A DNA stretch of 8,484 nt from an archaeon (GTDB lineage Archaea; Nanobdellota; Nanobdellia; Pacearchaeales; GW2011-AR1): contig JALOQH010000023.1 in assembly GCA_025453475.1 (NCBI GenBank), positions 1 to 8,484 of the forward strand, read 5' to 3'. The notes under the pieces are model-generated. The model was not told where the DNA came from. It saw nothing but the letters and a program-made list of their open reading frames with translations, and made no database searches. Below, one piece after another: positions 1 through 5,851 of the stretch. The stretch's first letter is position 1; each line of letters opens with the position of its first letter. A program made the translations under genes and the position numbers.

Positions 1-1979
1 TCAACCTTGAATCTTACTCTCTGCTTCAATCCAAGCGCCTTCACAAATCCCGCTTCCATCTCACTGGCGTTGCTGATAGAATAAGTGACTGCCCAATATA
101 CTCCGCCTGATTCTGACCCGCCTCCGCCCCCTGAATCGTCATCTTCTTCGTCTGTTGTGAAATCAAAGGTCCCATTTGAAGCGCAATTCCCTGCCCTGTC
201 GCATATCGTAGTATTGTAATAATAGGTCTCGCTGGCAGTCAAACCGCTTAATGATATTGATGTTCCAGAGGAATAACTTCCAGATGCAGCATCGTCATCA
301 AGGTCGTCGCTCTCGGTTCCGTAGATAACTGAGATATTAACGTCTTCACTCGCAGCATAGGTAATGCTTGCGCTCGTTGTTGAAGGGCTTTCGCTGATGG
401 AATTTAAAACCGGAGCTGTAGTATCAATTGTGAAATTAAGGCTGGCATTATTTACATTTCCCCAACTGTCATTGCAATAAAATCGTGCAAGATAGTTTCC
501 GGCGGTCAAGGAGGCATTTGTGTAATTATAATAATCTCCGGATTTTGCCATGCTCTTATTGCTTGCAGCATTTCCATTAAGATTCATCCAGCAATGACCC
601 AATCCAGCCACTGCATCTGAAGCAGTTATGTTAAACACTATATTGGTTGTTCTATTGCTATATTCGCTTGGAGTTGCAACAGTTATGCTTGGACCTGTCC
701 AGTCAAGTTTCACACTCTCAATATCCGAACCGAGGTTGCCAGGGGATGAGCCGCCATAATCTCGCGCAGAAGAATAAATTGCGAATGTGCCCTGTGAACC
801 CGCGCCGAATGTATATCTATACAAGCAGTTGAACGTTTCATTGTTGGTGCTGATTCTCGTGCAGTTTGCGCTGTTGTATGTTTCATTATAGATCCAGGCG
901 CTGTCCACCCCGGCAAAAGAAAAGTTAATGTAACTTGGTTCAGAACCCGTCCCATTCACGGTAATATTTACCAAAACAGTTTGACTCGTGCTGTTTATGG
1001 GGACAATGGAAACAGTTGGAGCATCATCATCGTCTGGCACGAATTCTGTAAAACCGAGAACATTTATGGTCAGATTTCCGGTTACAATCGCGAAACCAGA
1101 GTCATATCCATTTGATACCCAGGAGCTGCTGAATAATTCTGAAATATTGTCGGAAGAGATATTTGGCTTCGCAGTAAATGGAAGATTTAGCAATGAGATT
1201 GACGCATTCGAATTAAGAGATGCAAAGCCAGTCCCATTAACCCAGATTCTTGTTGTGCCGAAAGTCTTTGGCTGAGGTATTGTGATATTGAGATATGTCG
1301 GAAGCTGTGAAAGCTTTTCAGCCTGCTCCTGAGTGGAAAGATTGACTGAAGTGAAATTCAGGACAAGAATGTTCAGATAATTTAAGGATAGGCTTGGAGG
1401 ACCTTGTTGCCCGAGTTGTTGAATCATGCACGTAAAATTGTTCTGCACATGTATGACAAAATTAACTCTCTGAAAATCAGAAATGTTTGTGAAGTTTGTC
1501 GTCAATGGACCAAATCTCTGGCATCCTGGCAGCATTTGCGGAACAGTCATATTATATAGCACTGCATTAAGCGTAGTGTCCATTGCAGGAGGTCCAACCG
1601 GAGGCGTTTCGTTGTACGCGCTGATTAGAATAGGGGCAATTGGCTCAAAATCACTCAATGCCGCTTCTGCACCCACATCGCAAACCCCGCTGAATATTGT
1701 TGCCCCCGTGGTATTAGTCATTGTAATCACATCGCTTCCGCCCCCGCAGTCAATTGTTCCTTCAAAACCGCTGAAATTGGCAGTTACAGCTCCGGTAGGA
1801 GAAATCCCGCTTACATTGGCAACAACATGGATTATGTTATTCCCTGCATAATTAGAGTAAAAATTATCCTTGTCAGTTATATTCACCCAGTTTATAACTG
1901 CAGCCGCAGAAGCAAAACTCGCAACCACGGAAACAGCTAATATAAGTGACAAAACCAGAACAATCCTTTTACTCACCAT
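1..1979 (-). CDS. Secreted sequon-rich Ig/FN3-like surface glycoprotein (3' end beyond window)
   Basis: An uninterrupted frame of 659 codons runs from ATG at 1979-1977 to the window edge; I checked it codon by codon and found no stop. Residues 1-27 form a Sec-type signal peptide (K4-R5, hydrophobic core, then an Ala/Ser-rich end). The body is beta-type, Asn/Thr/Ser-rich sequence with more than 30 N-X-S/T sequons and ten cysteines. Residues about 430-520 look like an Ig-like module ending in FTIDTTAP, and about 523-608 like an FN3-type module (LSGLTASETYYYNTTICD). A DEEDDD plus poly-Gly linker (about 610-627) leads into a segment containing YWAVTYS and QRVRFKV, which resembles the start of the C-terminal beta domain seen before archaeal PGF-type surface anchors. 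Inference: a cell-envelope or S-layer-associated glycoprotein, anchored by the missing C-terminus. The ligand or role is unknown. Confidence 0.88.
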   Translation of the reverse strand, partial: MVSKRIVLVLSLILAVSVVASFASAAAVINWVNITDKDNFYSNYAGNNIIHVVANVSGISPTGAVTANFSGFEGTIDCGGGSDVITMTNTTGATIFSGVCDVGAEAALSDFEPIAPILISAYNETPPVGPPAMDTTLNAVLYNMTVPQMLPGCQRFGPLTTNFTNISDFQRVNFVIHVQNNFTCMIQQLGQQGPPSLSLNYLNILVLNFTSVNLSTQEQAEKLSQLPTYLNITIPQPKTFGTTRIWVNGTGFASLNSNASISLLNLPFTAKPNISSDNISELFSSSWVSNGYDSGFAIVTGNLTINVLGFTEFVPDDDDAPTVSIVPINSTSQTVLVNITVNGTGSEPSYINFSFAGVDSAWIYNETYNSANCTRISTNNETFNCLYRYTFGAGSQGTFAIYSSARDYGGSSPGNLGSDIESVKLDWTGPSITVATPSEYSNRTTNIVFNITASDAVAGLGHCWMNLNGNAASNKSMAKSGDYYNYTNASLTAGNYLARFYCNDSWGNVNNASLNFTIDTTAPVLNSISESPSTTSASITYAASEDVNISVIYGTESDDLDDDAASGSYSSGTSISLSGLTASETYYYNTTICDRAGNCASNGTFDFTTDEEDDDSGGGGGSESGGVYWAVTYSISNASEMEAGFVKALGLKQRVRFKV

Positions 1980-2006
1980 CTTAATATATCCCCTTGGGAG
2001 TTATTA

Positions 2007-2014
2007 TTTATAAA
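2007..2014. promoter_or_regulatory. Shared palindromic TATA box for divergent genes
   Basis: TTTATAAA is a perfect palindrome lying between the glycoprotein start (1979, minus) and tRNA-Thr (2038, plus). Its centre is about 27 bases from the tRNA 5' end, the standard archaeal TATA spacing, and about 31 bases from the glycoprotein ATG. No second clear TATA element is visible in the 58-base gap, so one TBP site probably serves both directions. An AAGGGG-like motif on the minus strand (about 1991-1996) would lie upstream of the predicted minus-strand transcript start and is therefore probably not a functional ribosome binding site. Confidence 0.65.
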
Positions 2015-2037
2015 GCTTTCATATCTTCCATTTTTAA

Positions 2038-2111
2038 GCCTCTGTAGCTCAGTCGGTTAGAGCACTTGTTTCGTAAACAAGGGGTCGGGAGTTCAATTCT
2101 CCCCAGAGGCT
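2038..2111 (+). tRNA. tRNA-Thr, anticodon CGT
   Basis: A full cloverleaf folds by eye: acceptor GCCTCTG pairs with CAGAGGC (2104-2110); D stem GCTC/GAGC has a loop carrying G18-G19; anticodon stem CTTGT/ACAAG encloses loop TTCGTAA, so the anticodon is CGT (reads ACG, threonine); T stem GGGAG/CTCCC encloses TTCAATT. The variable loop is 5 bases and there is no intron. The discriminator would be T2111. G1-C72, C2-G71, G35, U36 and U73 agree with known archaeal threonine identity elements. CCA is not encoded, so it must be added after transcription. Confidence 0.97.
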
Positions 2112-2120
2112 TTTCTTCTC
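2111..2120 (+). terminator. Pyrimidine-rich terminator after tRNA-Thr
   Basis: The tract TTTTCTTCTC follows the tRNA acceptor stem directly. T-rich tracts without hairpins commonly end archaeal transcripts. The first T doubles as the tRNA discriminator base. Confidence 0.45.
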
Positions 2121-2144
2121 GATAAAAACTTCACCATCAAAATG

Positions 2145-2154
2145 TTTAAAAATA
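2145..2154 (+). promoter_or_regulatory. TATA box of zinc-ribbon gene
   Basis: TTTAAAAATA lies about 43 bases before the ATG at 2192. Standard spacing predicts a transcript start near 2176 and a short 5' leader. The leader would contain GAGG at 2183-2186, five bases before the ATG, so this gene looks Shine-Dalgarno led, unlike most of its neighbours. Confidence 0.5.
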
Positions 2155-2191
2155 AAATCGCTCAATTACATCTAATCAAAAAGAGGAAAAA

Positions 2192-2485
2192 ATGGGCAGT
2201 TGTTTAGACTTGAGGAAGTTCCAGAGCGGGAAGGATTCTAACGCAATAGCAGATGCATTCGGAAAAATAGTTTCAGGCGGAAAAATGGGATATAAAACCG
2301 TTATTGAAAAAAGAAAAGTTCCCCCGAAATGCGAGAAATGCGGAAGGGGCGGAGATGTTGAGCAGAAGTTCTGCCCTCAGTGCGGCGGCAAGATGGTGGT
2401 CCCATTGACAAACTGCCCCAAGTGCGAAAAAGATATCGGAGATACAGAGATGTTCTGCACAGAGTGCGGCACAAAACTCAGATAA
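2192..2485 (+). CDS. Small double zinc-ribbon protein, function unknown
   Basis: 97 residues. Two tandem treble-clef/zinc-ribbon motifs occupy the C-terminal half: C47-x2-C50 with C61-x2-C64, and C75-x2-C78 with C89-x2-C92, each expected to hold one Zn2+. The second CxxC of each pair reads FC(P/T)xCG, the usual double-zinc-ribbon pattern. Residues 1-45 are basic and polar (MGSCLDLRKFQSGKDSNA at the start) and match no domain I recognise; C4 is unpaired. No membrane segment or signal is seen. The start is supported by GAGG five bases upstream. The gene stands alone between tRNA-Thr and argS, each with its own promoter. Such ribbons typically mediate nucleic-acid or protein contact, but a specific role cannot be assigned from sequence. 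It is confidently a real gene; function is open. Confidence 0.88.
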   Translation: MGSCLDLRKFQSGKDSNAIADAFGKIVSGGKMGYKTVIEKRKVPPKCEKCGRGGDVEQKFCPQCGGKMVVPLTNCPKCEKDIGDTEMFCTECGTKLR

Positions 2486-2493
2486 TCCTGTCG

Positions 2494-2519
2494 GGGATTA
2501 GGTTTATTAAATCCCTAAT
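2494..2519. repeat. Inverted repeats centred on the argS TATA box
   Basis: ATTAGG (2497-2502) and CCTAAT (2514-2519) are perfect inverted arms flanking the TATA box. An overlapping alternative is GGGATT (2494-2499) with AATCCC (2510-2515). Either could form a small hairpin in the 3' UTR of the zinc-ribbon transcript, followed by T-rich DNA, or act as a dyad operator around the TATA box. Arms this short may also be chance. Confidence 0.35.
2503..2511 (+). promoter_or_regulatory. TATA box of argS (leaderless promoter)
   Basis: TTTATTAAA is centred 25 bases before the argS ATG at 2532, so the predicted transcript start falls at the start codon. No Shine-Dalgarno-like motif precedes the ATG (TTATTCTAATT), which agrees with a leaderless mRNA. 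Confidence 0.65.
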
Positions 2520-2531
2520 TTTATTCTAATT

Positions 2532-4211
2532 ATGAAAGAAATCATTGCAGGATATATCTCAAAATCAACCGGCTTGAAAGAGGAAGAGGTTTTATCCCTG
2601 CTGGAGATTCCCAAGGACTCAGCTCTTGGAGATTATGCTTTTCCGTGCTTTTCCCTCGCCAGAATCTTCAAAAAGAATCCTGCAGAAATCGCGCAGGATT
2701 TATCCGAGAAGATAAAGAATAACTTTGAATTTGAGCGCGTCAATGCAGTGGGCCCATATGTGAATATATTCCTGAACAGGAGTTCTCTAGCCGAAGAAGT
2801 TCTAAAAAAGATACAAAAAGAAAAGGGCAGGTTTGGCTCTTCCGGAAACAGGAAAGAAAAAATAATGATTGAGTTTTCAGAAGCAAATACCCACAAGGCA
2901 TTTCATATAGGGCATGTTCGGGGAACTTCGCTTGGAGAATCTCTGGCAAGAATAATGGAATTCTCGGGAAAGGAAGTTTTAAGGAACAATTATCAGGGCG
3001 ATACCGGGATGCACGTTGCCAAATGGATCTGGTGCTATAAAAAATTCCACAAAAAAGAAAAAATAATGGATGACGAATCCTGGATAGCTTCTGTCTACGT
3101 GGATGCTGTAAAGCGCCTTGCAAAAGATGAAACTCTGCAGGAAGAGGTTGACGAAATAAATAGAAAACTTGAGTCCCGCGAGGATAAGGATTTAAATTCT
3201 CTCTGGGAGAAAACAAGAAAGCTCTCTCTGGATTCTCTCGAAAAGATATACAAAGACCTTAACACCGGGTTTGACAAATACTTTTTTGAATCGGAAATGG
3301 AATCAGGCGGCAAGAAAATTGTTCAGGAGCTGGAGAAGAAGAAACTCGCAAAACTTAGCGAGGGCGCAATAGTGATGGATCTCAAGGATTATAATCTCGG
3401 AGTCTGGGTTCTTCTCAGAAAAGACGGAACTGTTCTTTATTCTGCAAAAGATTTAGCTCTCGTCGAGGAGAAATTCTCGAAATACAAAATCAAGAAGGCA
3501 ATCTATGTAGTTGGAGCAGAGCAGAAATTGCATTTCCAGCAGCTTGCAAAGACGCTCGAGCTCATGAAGTCAGGCTATCTGAAAAATTGCCAGTTCGTGC
3601 ACTTCGAATTAGTCCGCCTGCCGACAGGAAAAATGTCATCAAGAACCGGGGATAATGTTCTGTACTCAGATTTCAAAAATGAGCTTGTAGATTATGCAAA
3701 AGAAGAAATCCGGAAACGTCACAAAATCTCCGAGAGAGAGATTGAGAGAAGAGCGCTTGCAATCGCCATCGCTTCATTAAAATATTCGATGCTGAAGCAG
3801 GATGCGGACAAAGTAATTGTTTTTGACAAGCAGGAAGCTCTTTCATTTGAGGGAAACACTGGCCCCTACCTTCTTTACACCTACGCAAGAGCCCGTTCTA
3901 TATTGGAAAAGGCAAAATACTCCCCGAAAAAGAAATTCTCATTCGCAAATCTTTCGGACATAGAGAAAAACCTTGTCTTCCAGATGGATAATTTCAGAAA
4001 AGTTGTATCAGAAGCATATAACAATCTCGCTCCAAACCTCATTGCAAACTATGCTTTTCAAATCGCTCAGACATTCAACGAGTTTTATCATGCAAATCAG
4101 GTGATTGGTTCTGAAAATGAGCAGTTCCGCCTGGTTCTCGTAGACTCTTTTTCCATTGTTTTGAAGAAGGCTCTCTCGCTTCTTGGGATAGATGTTGTAG
4201 AGAAGATGTAA
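2532..4211 (+). CDS. argS: Arginyl-tRNA synthetase
   Basis: 559 residues, a normal length for this class I enzyme, which charges tRNA-Arg with arginine using ATP in the cytoplasm. The N-terminal tRNA D-loop-recognising domain is present (about 1-95, with LGDYAFPC and VGPYVNIFL). The Rossmann catalytic core follows, with HIGH at 125-128 (SEANTHKAFHIGHVRG), GDTGMHV near 156-162 where many ArgRS have GDWG, and the second signature as KMSSR at 367-371. The all-helical DALR anticodon-binding domain starts around 430 with SFEGNTGPYLLYTYARAR (438-455) and ends in LLGIDVVEKM. Both ATP-binding signatures are intact, so it should be active. It has its own TATA box and appears to be transcribed as a single gene. 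Identity is secure. Confidence 0.98.
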   Translation: MKEIIAGYISKSTGLKEEEVLSLLEIPKDSALGDYAFPCFSLARIFKKNPAEIAQDLSEKIKNNFEFERVNAVGPYVNIFLNRSSLAEEVLKKIQKEKGRFGSSGNRKEKIMIEFSEANTHKAFHIGHVRGTSLGESLARIMEFSGKEVLRNNYQGDTGMHVAKWIWCYKKFHKKEKIMDDESWIASVYVDAVKRLAKDETLQEEVDEINRKLESREDKDLNSLWEKTRKLSLDSLEKIYKDLNTGFDKYFFESEMESGGKKIVQELEKKKLAKLSEGAIVMDLKDYNLGVWVLLRKDGTVLYSAKDLALVEEKFSKYKIKKAIYVVGAEQKLHFQQLAKTLELMKSGYLKNCQFVHFELVRLPTGKMSSRTGDNVLYSDFKNELVDYAKEEIRKRHKISEREIERRALAIAIASLKYSMLKQDADKVIVFDKQEALSFEGNTGPYLLYTYARARSILEKAKYSPKKKFSFANLSDIEKNLVFQMDNFRKVVSEAYNNLAPNLIANYAFQIAQTFNEFYHANQVIGSENEQFRLVLVDSFSIVLKKALSLLGIDVVEKM

Positions 4212-4226
4212 TCATTGACATAATTC

Positions 4227-4233
4227 TTAAATA
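4227..4233 (+). promoter_or_regulatory. TATA box of small membrane protein gene
   Basis: TTAAATA is centred 25 bases before the ATG at 4255, in the 43-base gap after argS. The predicted transcript start coincides with the ATG, and no Shine-Dalgarno motif is seen. This spacing is part of the argument that the short reading frame downstream is real. Confidence 0.6.
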
Positions 4234-4254
4234 CCTCCCAAATCTCAAAAATTC

Positions 4255-4428
4255 ATGGAAGTTATCCACCTATTGCTGATAAATATGGCTTTTCTTGTAG
4301 TTCTGCTGATAGTTCTTGCGATGGTTCTCTCTCGCTCAAGAAAAACAGAAGTTCAGGTTCGCGTTGATGACGATATAGCCAAGATAAAAGAGCAGATAGA
4401 CCCGGATTATGAAGAACTCGCTCTCTGA
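4255..4428 (+). CDS. 57-residue single-span membrane protein, unknown
   Basis: This short frame runs from ATG at 4255 to TGA at 4426-4428. Residues about 5-25 (starting HLLLINMAFLVVLLIVL) form one transmembrane helix. It is followed by a basic stretch (RSRK, 27-30) and a charged tail with acidic segments (VDDDIAKIKEQIDPDYEEL). By the positive-inside rule the C-terminal tail should face the cytoplasm. I recognise no family. Support for expression is a TATA box at the spacing that makes the ATG the transcript start, and a gene-like arrangement between argS and the SRP RNA with no overlap. It is too short for most gene-calling cut-offs. It could be a small subunit or regulator of an envelope complex, but nothing in the sequence says which. 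Confidence 0.7.
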   Translation: MEVIHLLLINMAFLVVLLIVLAMVLSRSRKTEVQVRVDDDIAKIKEQIDPDYEELAL

Positions 4429-4438
4429 AAAACACTAA

Positions 4439-4447
4439 TTTTAAATA
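4439..4447 (+). promoter_or_regulatory. TATA box of SRP RNA
   Basis: TTTTAAATA ends 21 bases before the predicted RNA 5' end (4468), centre-to-start about 25 bases, which matches the archaeal norm and the start deduced independently from the terminal helix of the RNA. Confidence 0.7.
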
Positions 4448-4454
4448 CCGTTTA

Positions 4455-4479
4455 AGCTCGTCTAAAATGTAGACGAGCT
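4455..4479. repeat. Perfect 10-bp inverted repeat over the SRP RNA start
   Basis: AGCTCGTCTA (4455-4464) and TAGACGAGCT (4470-4479) are exact inverted copies with a 5-base spacer. The right arm is the 5' strand of SRP helix 1; the left arm lies between the TATA box and the predicted transcript start. It may be a protein-binding dyad, or part of a precursor hairpin if transcription begins further upstream than predicted. Confidence 0.7.
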
Positions 4480-4726
4480 GGCGCGCTAGCCCCGCGCTGT
4501 CACGCAAACGGGCTTCATGGCGGGCTTAAAGGAGCGAGTGACGCAGACTCACGCAAGTCCTTTGCTGGACGTTGACGTTTTGTCCTGTTCGATCTTGCTC
4601 TTGTGAAACGGGTCAGGCCTTGATCGGAGCAGCCCTAAACAGGAAACAAGGTGCTTGCAGGGGTACAAAGCCGAGGAAGGCAGAGGGAAGCTTTCATGGG
4701 AAAGCCGAGCAGACTCCCCGTCTACA
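4468..4726 (+). ncRNA. Signal recognition particle RNA (7S/SRP RNA)
   Basis: This RNA scaffolds SRP19 and SRP54 and directs ribosomes making membrane or secreted proteins to the translocon. The ends pair as helix 1, TGTAGACG (4468-4475) with CGTCTACA (4719-4726). A UGUCA matching the UGUNR Alu motif sits at 4498-4502 in a hairpin closed by AGCCC/GGGCT (4488-4492 and 4510-4514). Helix 5 is supported by GGCTT-AAAG (4523-4531) with CTTT (4691-4694) and AAGCC (4702-4706), and by GCAAG (4553-4557) with CTTGC (4654-4658). Domain IV, the SRP54 site, is diagnostic: GGGTCAGG (4610-4617) opposite GGAGCAGCCC (4626-4635). Its apical loop is UUGAUC rather than a GNRA tetraloop. At about 259 bases it is shorter than the roughly 300 usual in archaea. 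Exact ends are inferred from the helix and TATA spacing. Confidence 0.92.
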
Positions 4727-4740
4727 CTTTTATTTCTATT
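4727..4740 (+). terminator. T-rich terminator of SRP RNA
   Basis: CTTTTATTTCTATT follows directly after the 3' strand of helix 1, the expected position for a T-tract archaeal terminator. Confidence 0.55.
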
Positions 4741-4751
4741 AATCAGCAACC

Positions 4752-4758
4752 TATAAAA
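4752..4758 (+). promoter_or_regulatory. TATA box of pilin-like operon
   Basis: TATAAAA is centred 26 bases before the ATG at 4781, predicting a leaderless transcript. No Shine-Dalgarno motif lies before the ATG (CTATTTCTTTC). It separates the pilin-like pair from the SRP RNA unit. Confidence 0.7.
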
Positions 4759-4780
4759 ACCGCACAATCCTATTTCTTTC

Positions 4781-5320
4781 ATGAACAAAAGAGGGCAGTT
4801 CTTTCTGATAGCAGCACTTGTGATAATCGGGATAGTGCTTGGGATGAGCACAGTTTATGTTTCCACTAGGATGGCTCTGAAAGCAGACAACTCAGTCTAC
4901 GACCTATCTGAAGAAATAGACTATGAATCAAACCAGGTGATAGGTTATGGGGTTGTGAAATCTCTCCCATCCAAGACAATTGGGGATGCTCTTACAAATC
5001 TCTCCAAGTATTATTCTGCGACAAACCCCGATAAAGATTTGGTGATAGTCTATGGGAACGAGGACGAGATAAATGGATTATTTTACGAGGAGGAATCGAC
5101 TAATCTGCCTGCGCTAAGCACCGGAGGCAGTGATGTAAGGGAGGTTAATTTCTACAGGAGATCAGTGCCTGCTACCGGTTCTATAAACTCGACAACTGGG
5201 AAAATCCAGATAGATTTTGGCAGAGGTAATCGCTATGAGTTTGACCTTAACCCGGGAGAAAACTTTTACATAGTTCTAAAGAAGAAAGTTCAAAATGAAA
5301 CCATTGTTGCAGTCAAATAA
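4781..5320 (+). CDS. Type IV pilin-like / class III signal peptide protein
   Basis: 179 residues. The N-terminus MNKRGQFFLIAALVIIGIVL is a short basic leader ending in Lys-Arg-Gly, then Gln and a hydrophobic helix (about 6-28). This resembles archaeal class III (prepilin peptidase) signals, with probable cleavage between G5 and Q6; the Glu often found at position +5 is absent, so processing is not certain. The remainder is a polar, beta-rich extracellular domain with few sequons (NLS 73, NST 136, NET 172) and no cysteine. TATA spacing makes the ATG the transcript start. The last 26 bases overlap the next pilin-like gene, so the two are co-transcribed. No assembly ATPase or prepilin peptidase is present in the window. 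It may be a minor pilin or pseudopilin, or simply a membrane-anchored surface protein. Confidence 0.8.
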   Translation: MNKRGQFFLIAALVIIGIVLGMSTVYVSTRMALKADNSVYDLSEEIDYESNQVIGYGVVKSLPSKTIGDALTNLSKYYSATNPDKDLVIVYGNEDEINGLFYEEESTNLPALSTGGSDVREVNFYRRSVPATGSINSTTGKIQIDFGRGNRYEFDLNPGENFYIVLKKKVQNETIVAVK

Positions 5321-5798
5321 GAAAGCAGTAAGCGAAGTTGTTGGATATGTCCTATTGATAATCATCGCCCTCGGTCTGAGTGCACTCGTTTTTACTTACA
5401 TGAAAGTGATTGTTCCAAAAGAGAAAGTGCAATGCCCAGAAGGCATAAGCATCATTGTTCAGGATTATTCATGTGTTAGGGAGCTGGGAAGAACAACGCT
5501 TAACCTCACTCTTTCAAATAGGGGGCTTTTCAACATTGACGGAGCGTTCATTAGATTCGGAAAGCAGGAGCAGAAAATAAAGGAGCAGATAAACAAGGGT
5601 CCGCAGTTTTATCTATACAACTCAACCAAGGGCATAGGGTTGCCTCCAGGAGGCGTATACAGCCCGAGTTTTGATGTGAACTATCTTGTTGACTCAACAG
5701 ATACATATGGCGTTGAAATCATCCCTGCGATAATGAAAGACAATAAGCCGGTTCTATGCGAAACAGCGATAATCTCCCAGCCAATAGCGTGCAAATAA
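5295..5798 (+). CDS. Archaeal type IV pilin N-terminal domain protein
   Basis: 167 residues. Residues 9-34 (KKAVSEVVGYVLLIIIALGL onward) match the archaeal type IV pilin N-terminal pattern, usually K/R-A-V-S-P-V-I-G plus a hydrophobic helix, with Glu where Pro is common. Cleavage by the prepilin peptidase is expected near A11-V12, leaving a helix that packs into a filament. The ectodomain carries cysteines 47, 60, 155 and 166, consistent with two disulfides, a repeated-family-like stretch LTLSNRGLFNIDGAFIRFG (71-89) and sequons NLT 70 and NST 109. The ATG lies inside the 3' end of the upstream gene (26-base overlap) with no good ribosome binding site, implying coupled translation or reinitiation. 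Together the pair likely contributes to a surface filament; adhesion is a guess. Confidence 0.85.
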   Translation: MKPLLQSNKKAVSEVVGYVLLIIIALGLSALVFTYMKVIVPKEKVQCPEGISIIVQDYSCVRELGRTTLNLTLSNRGLFNIDGAFIRFGKQEQKIKEQINKGPQFYLYNSTKGIGLPPGGVYSPSFDVNYLVDSTDTYGVEIIPAIMKDNKPVLCETAIISQPIACK

Positions 5799-5821
5799 TT
5801 CAAAACCCGAGCACAACAATC

Positions 5822-5829
5822 TATAAATA
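5822..5829 (+). promoter_or_regulatory. TATA box of mre11-rad50, with AGGAG near the start
   Basis: TATAAATA is centred about 26 bases before the mre11 ATG (5852), predicting a leaderless transcript. AGGAG at 5843-5847, four bases before the ATG, is a ribosome binding site that would be used only by transcripts starting further upstream, for example read-through from the pilin genes. Both signals fix the start at 5852. Confidence 0.65.
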
Positions 5830-5851
5830 ATTTCCATTTTCTAGGAGTTTT

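Noticed and set aside
1483..1851. Plus-strand open frame of 122 codons, and a similar one at 988-1275
   Set aside because: Both lie opposite the continuous glycoprotein frame, which has a signal peptide, sequons and no stops over 659 codons.
2740..3216. Minus-strand open frame opposite argS
   Set aside because: Antisense to the ArgRS catalytic core; no promoter and no recognisable motif.
4262..4507. Minus-strand open frame opposite the small membrane protein and SRP RNA 5' end
   Set aside because: No promoter or motif; it overlaps the SRP promoter and RNA. The plus-strand 57-residue frame explains the region better.
4651..4869. Plus-strand open frame across the SRP RNA 3' half into the first pilin-like gene
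   Set aside because: It covers structured RNA, a terminator and a promoter, and is out of frame with the pilin-like gene.
5843..5847. AGGAG as evidence for an mre11 start downstream or a long leader
   Set aside because: It lies four bases before the ATG already chosen, and the TATA box places transcription at that ATG, so it does not argue for another start.
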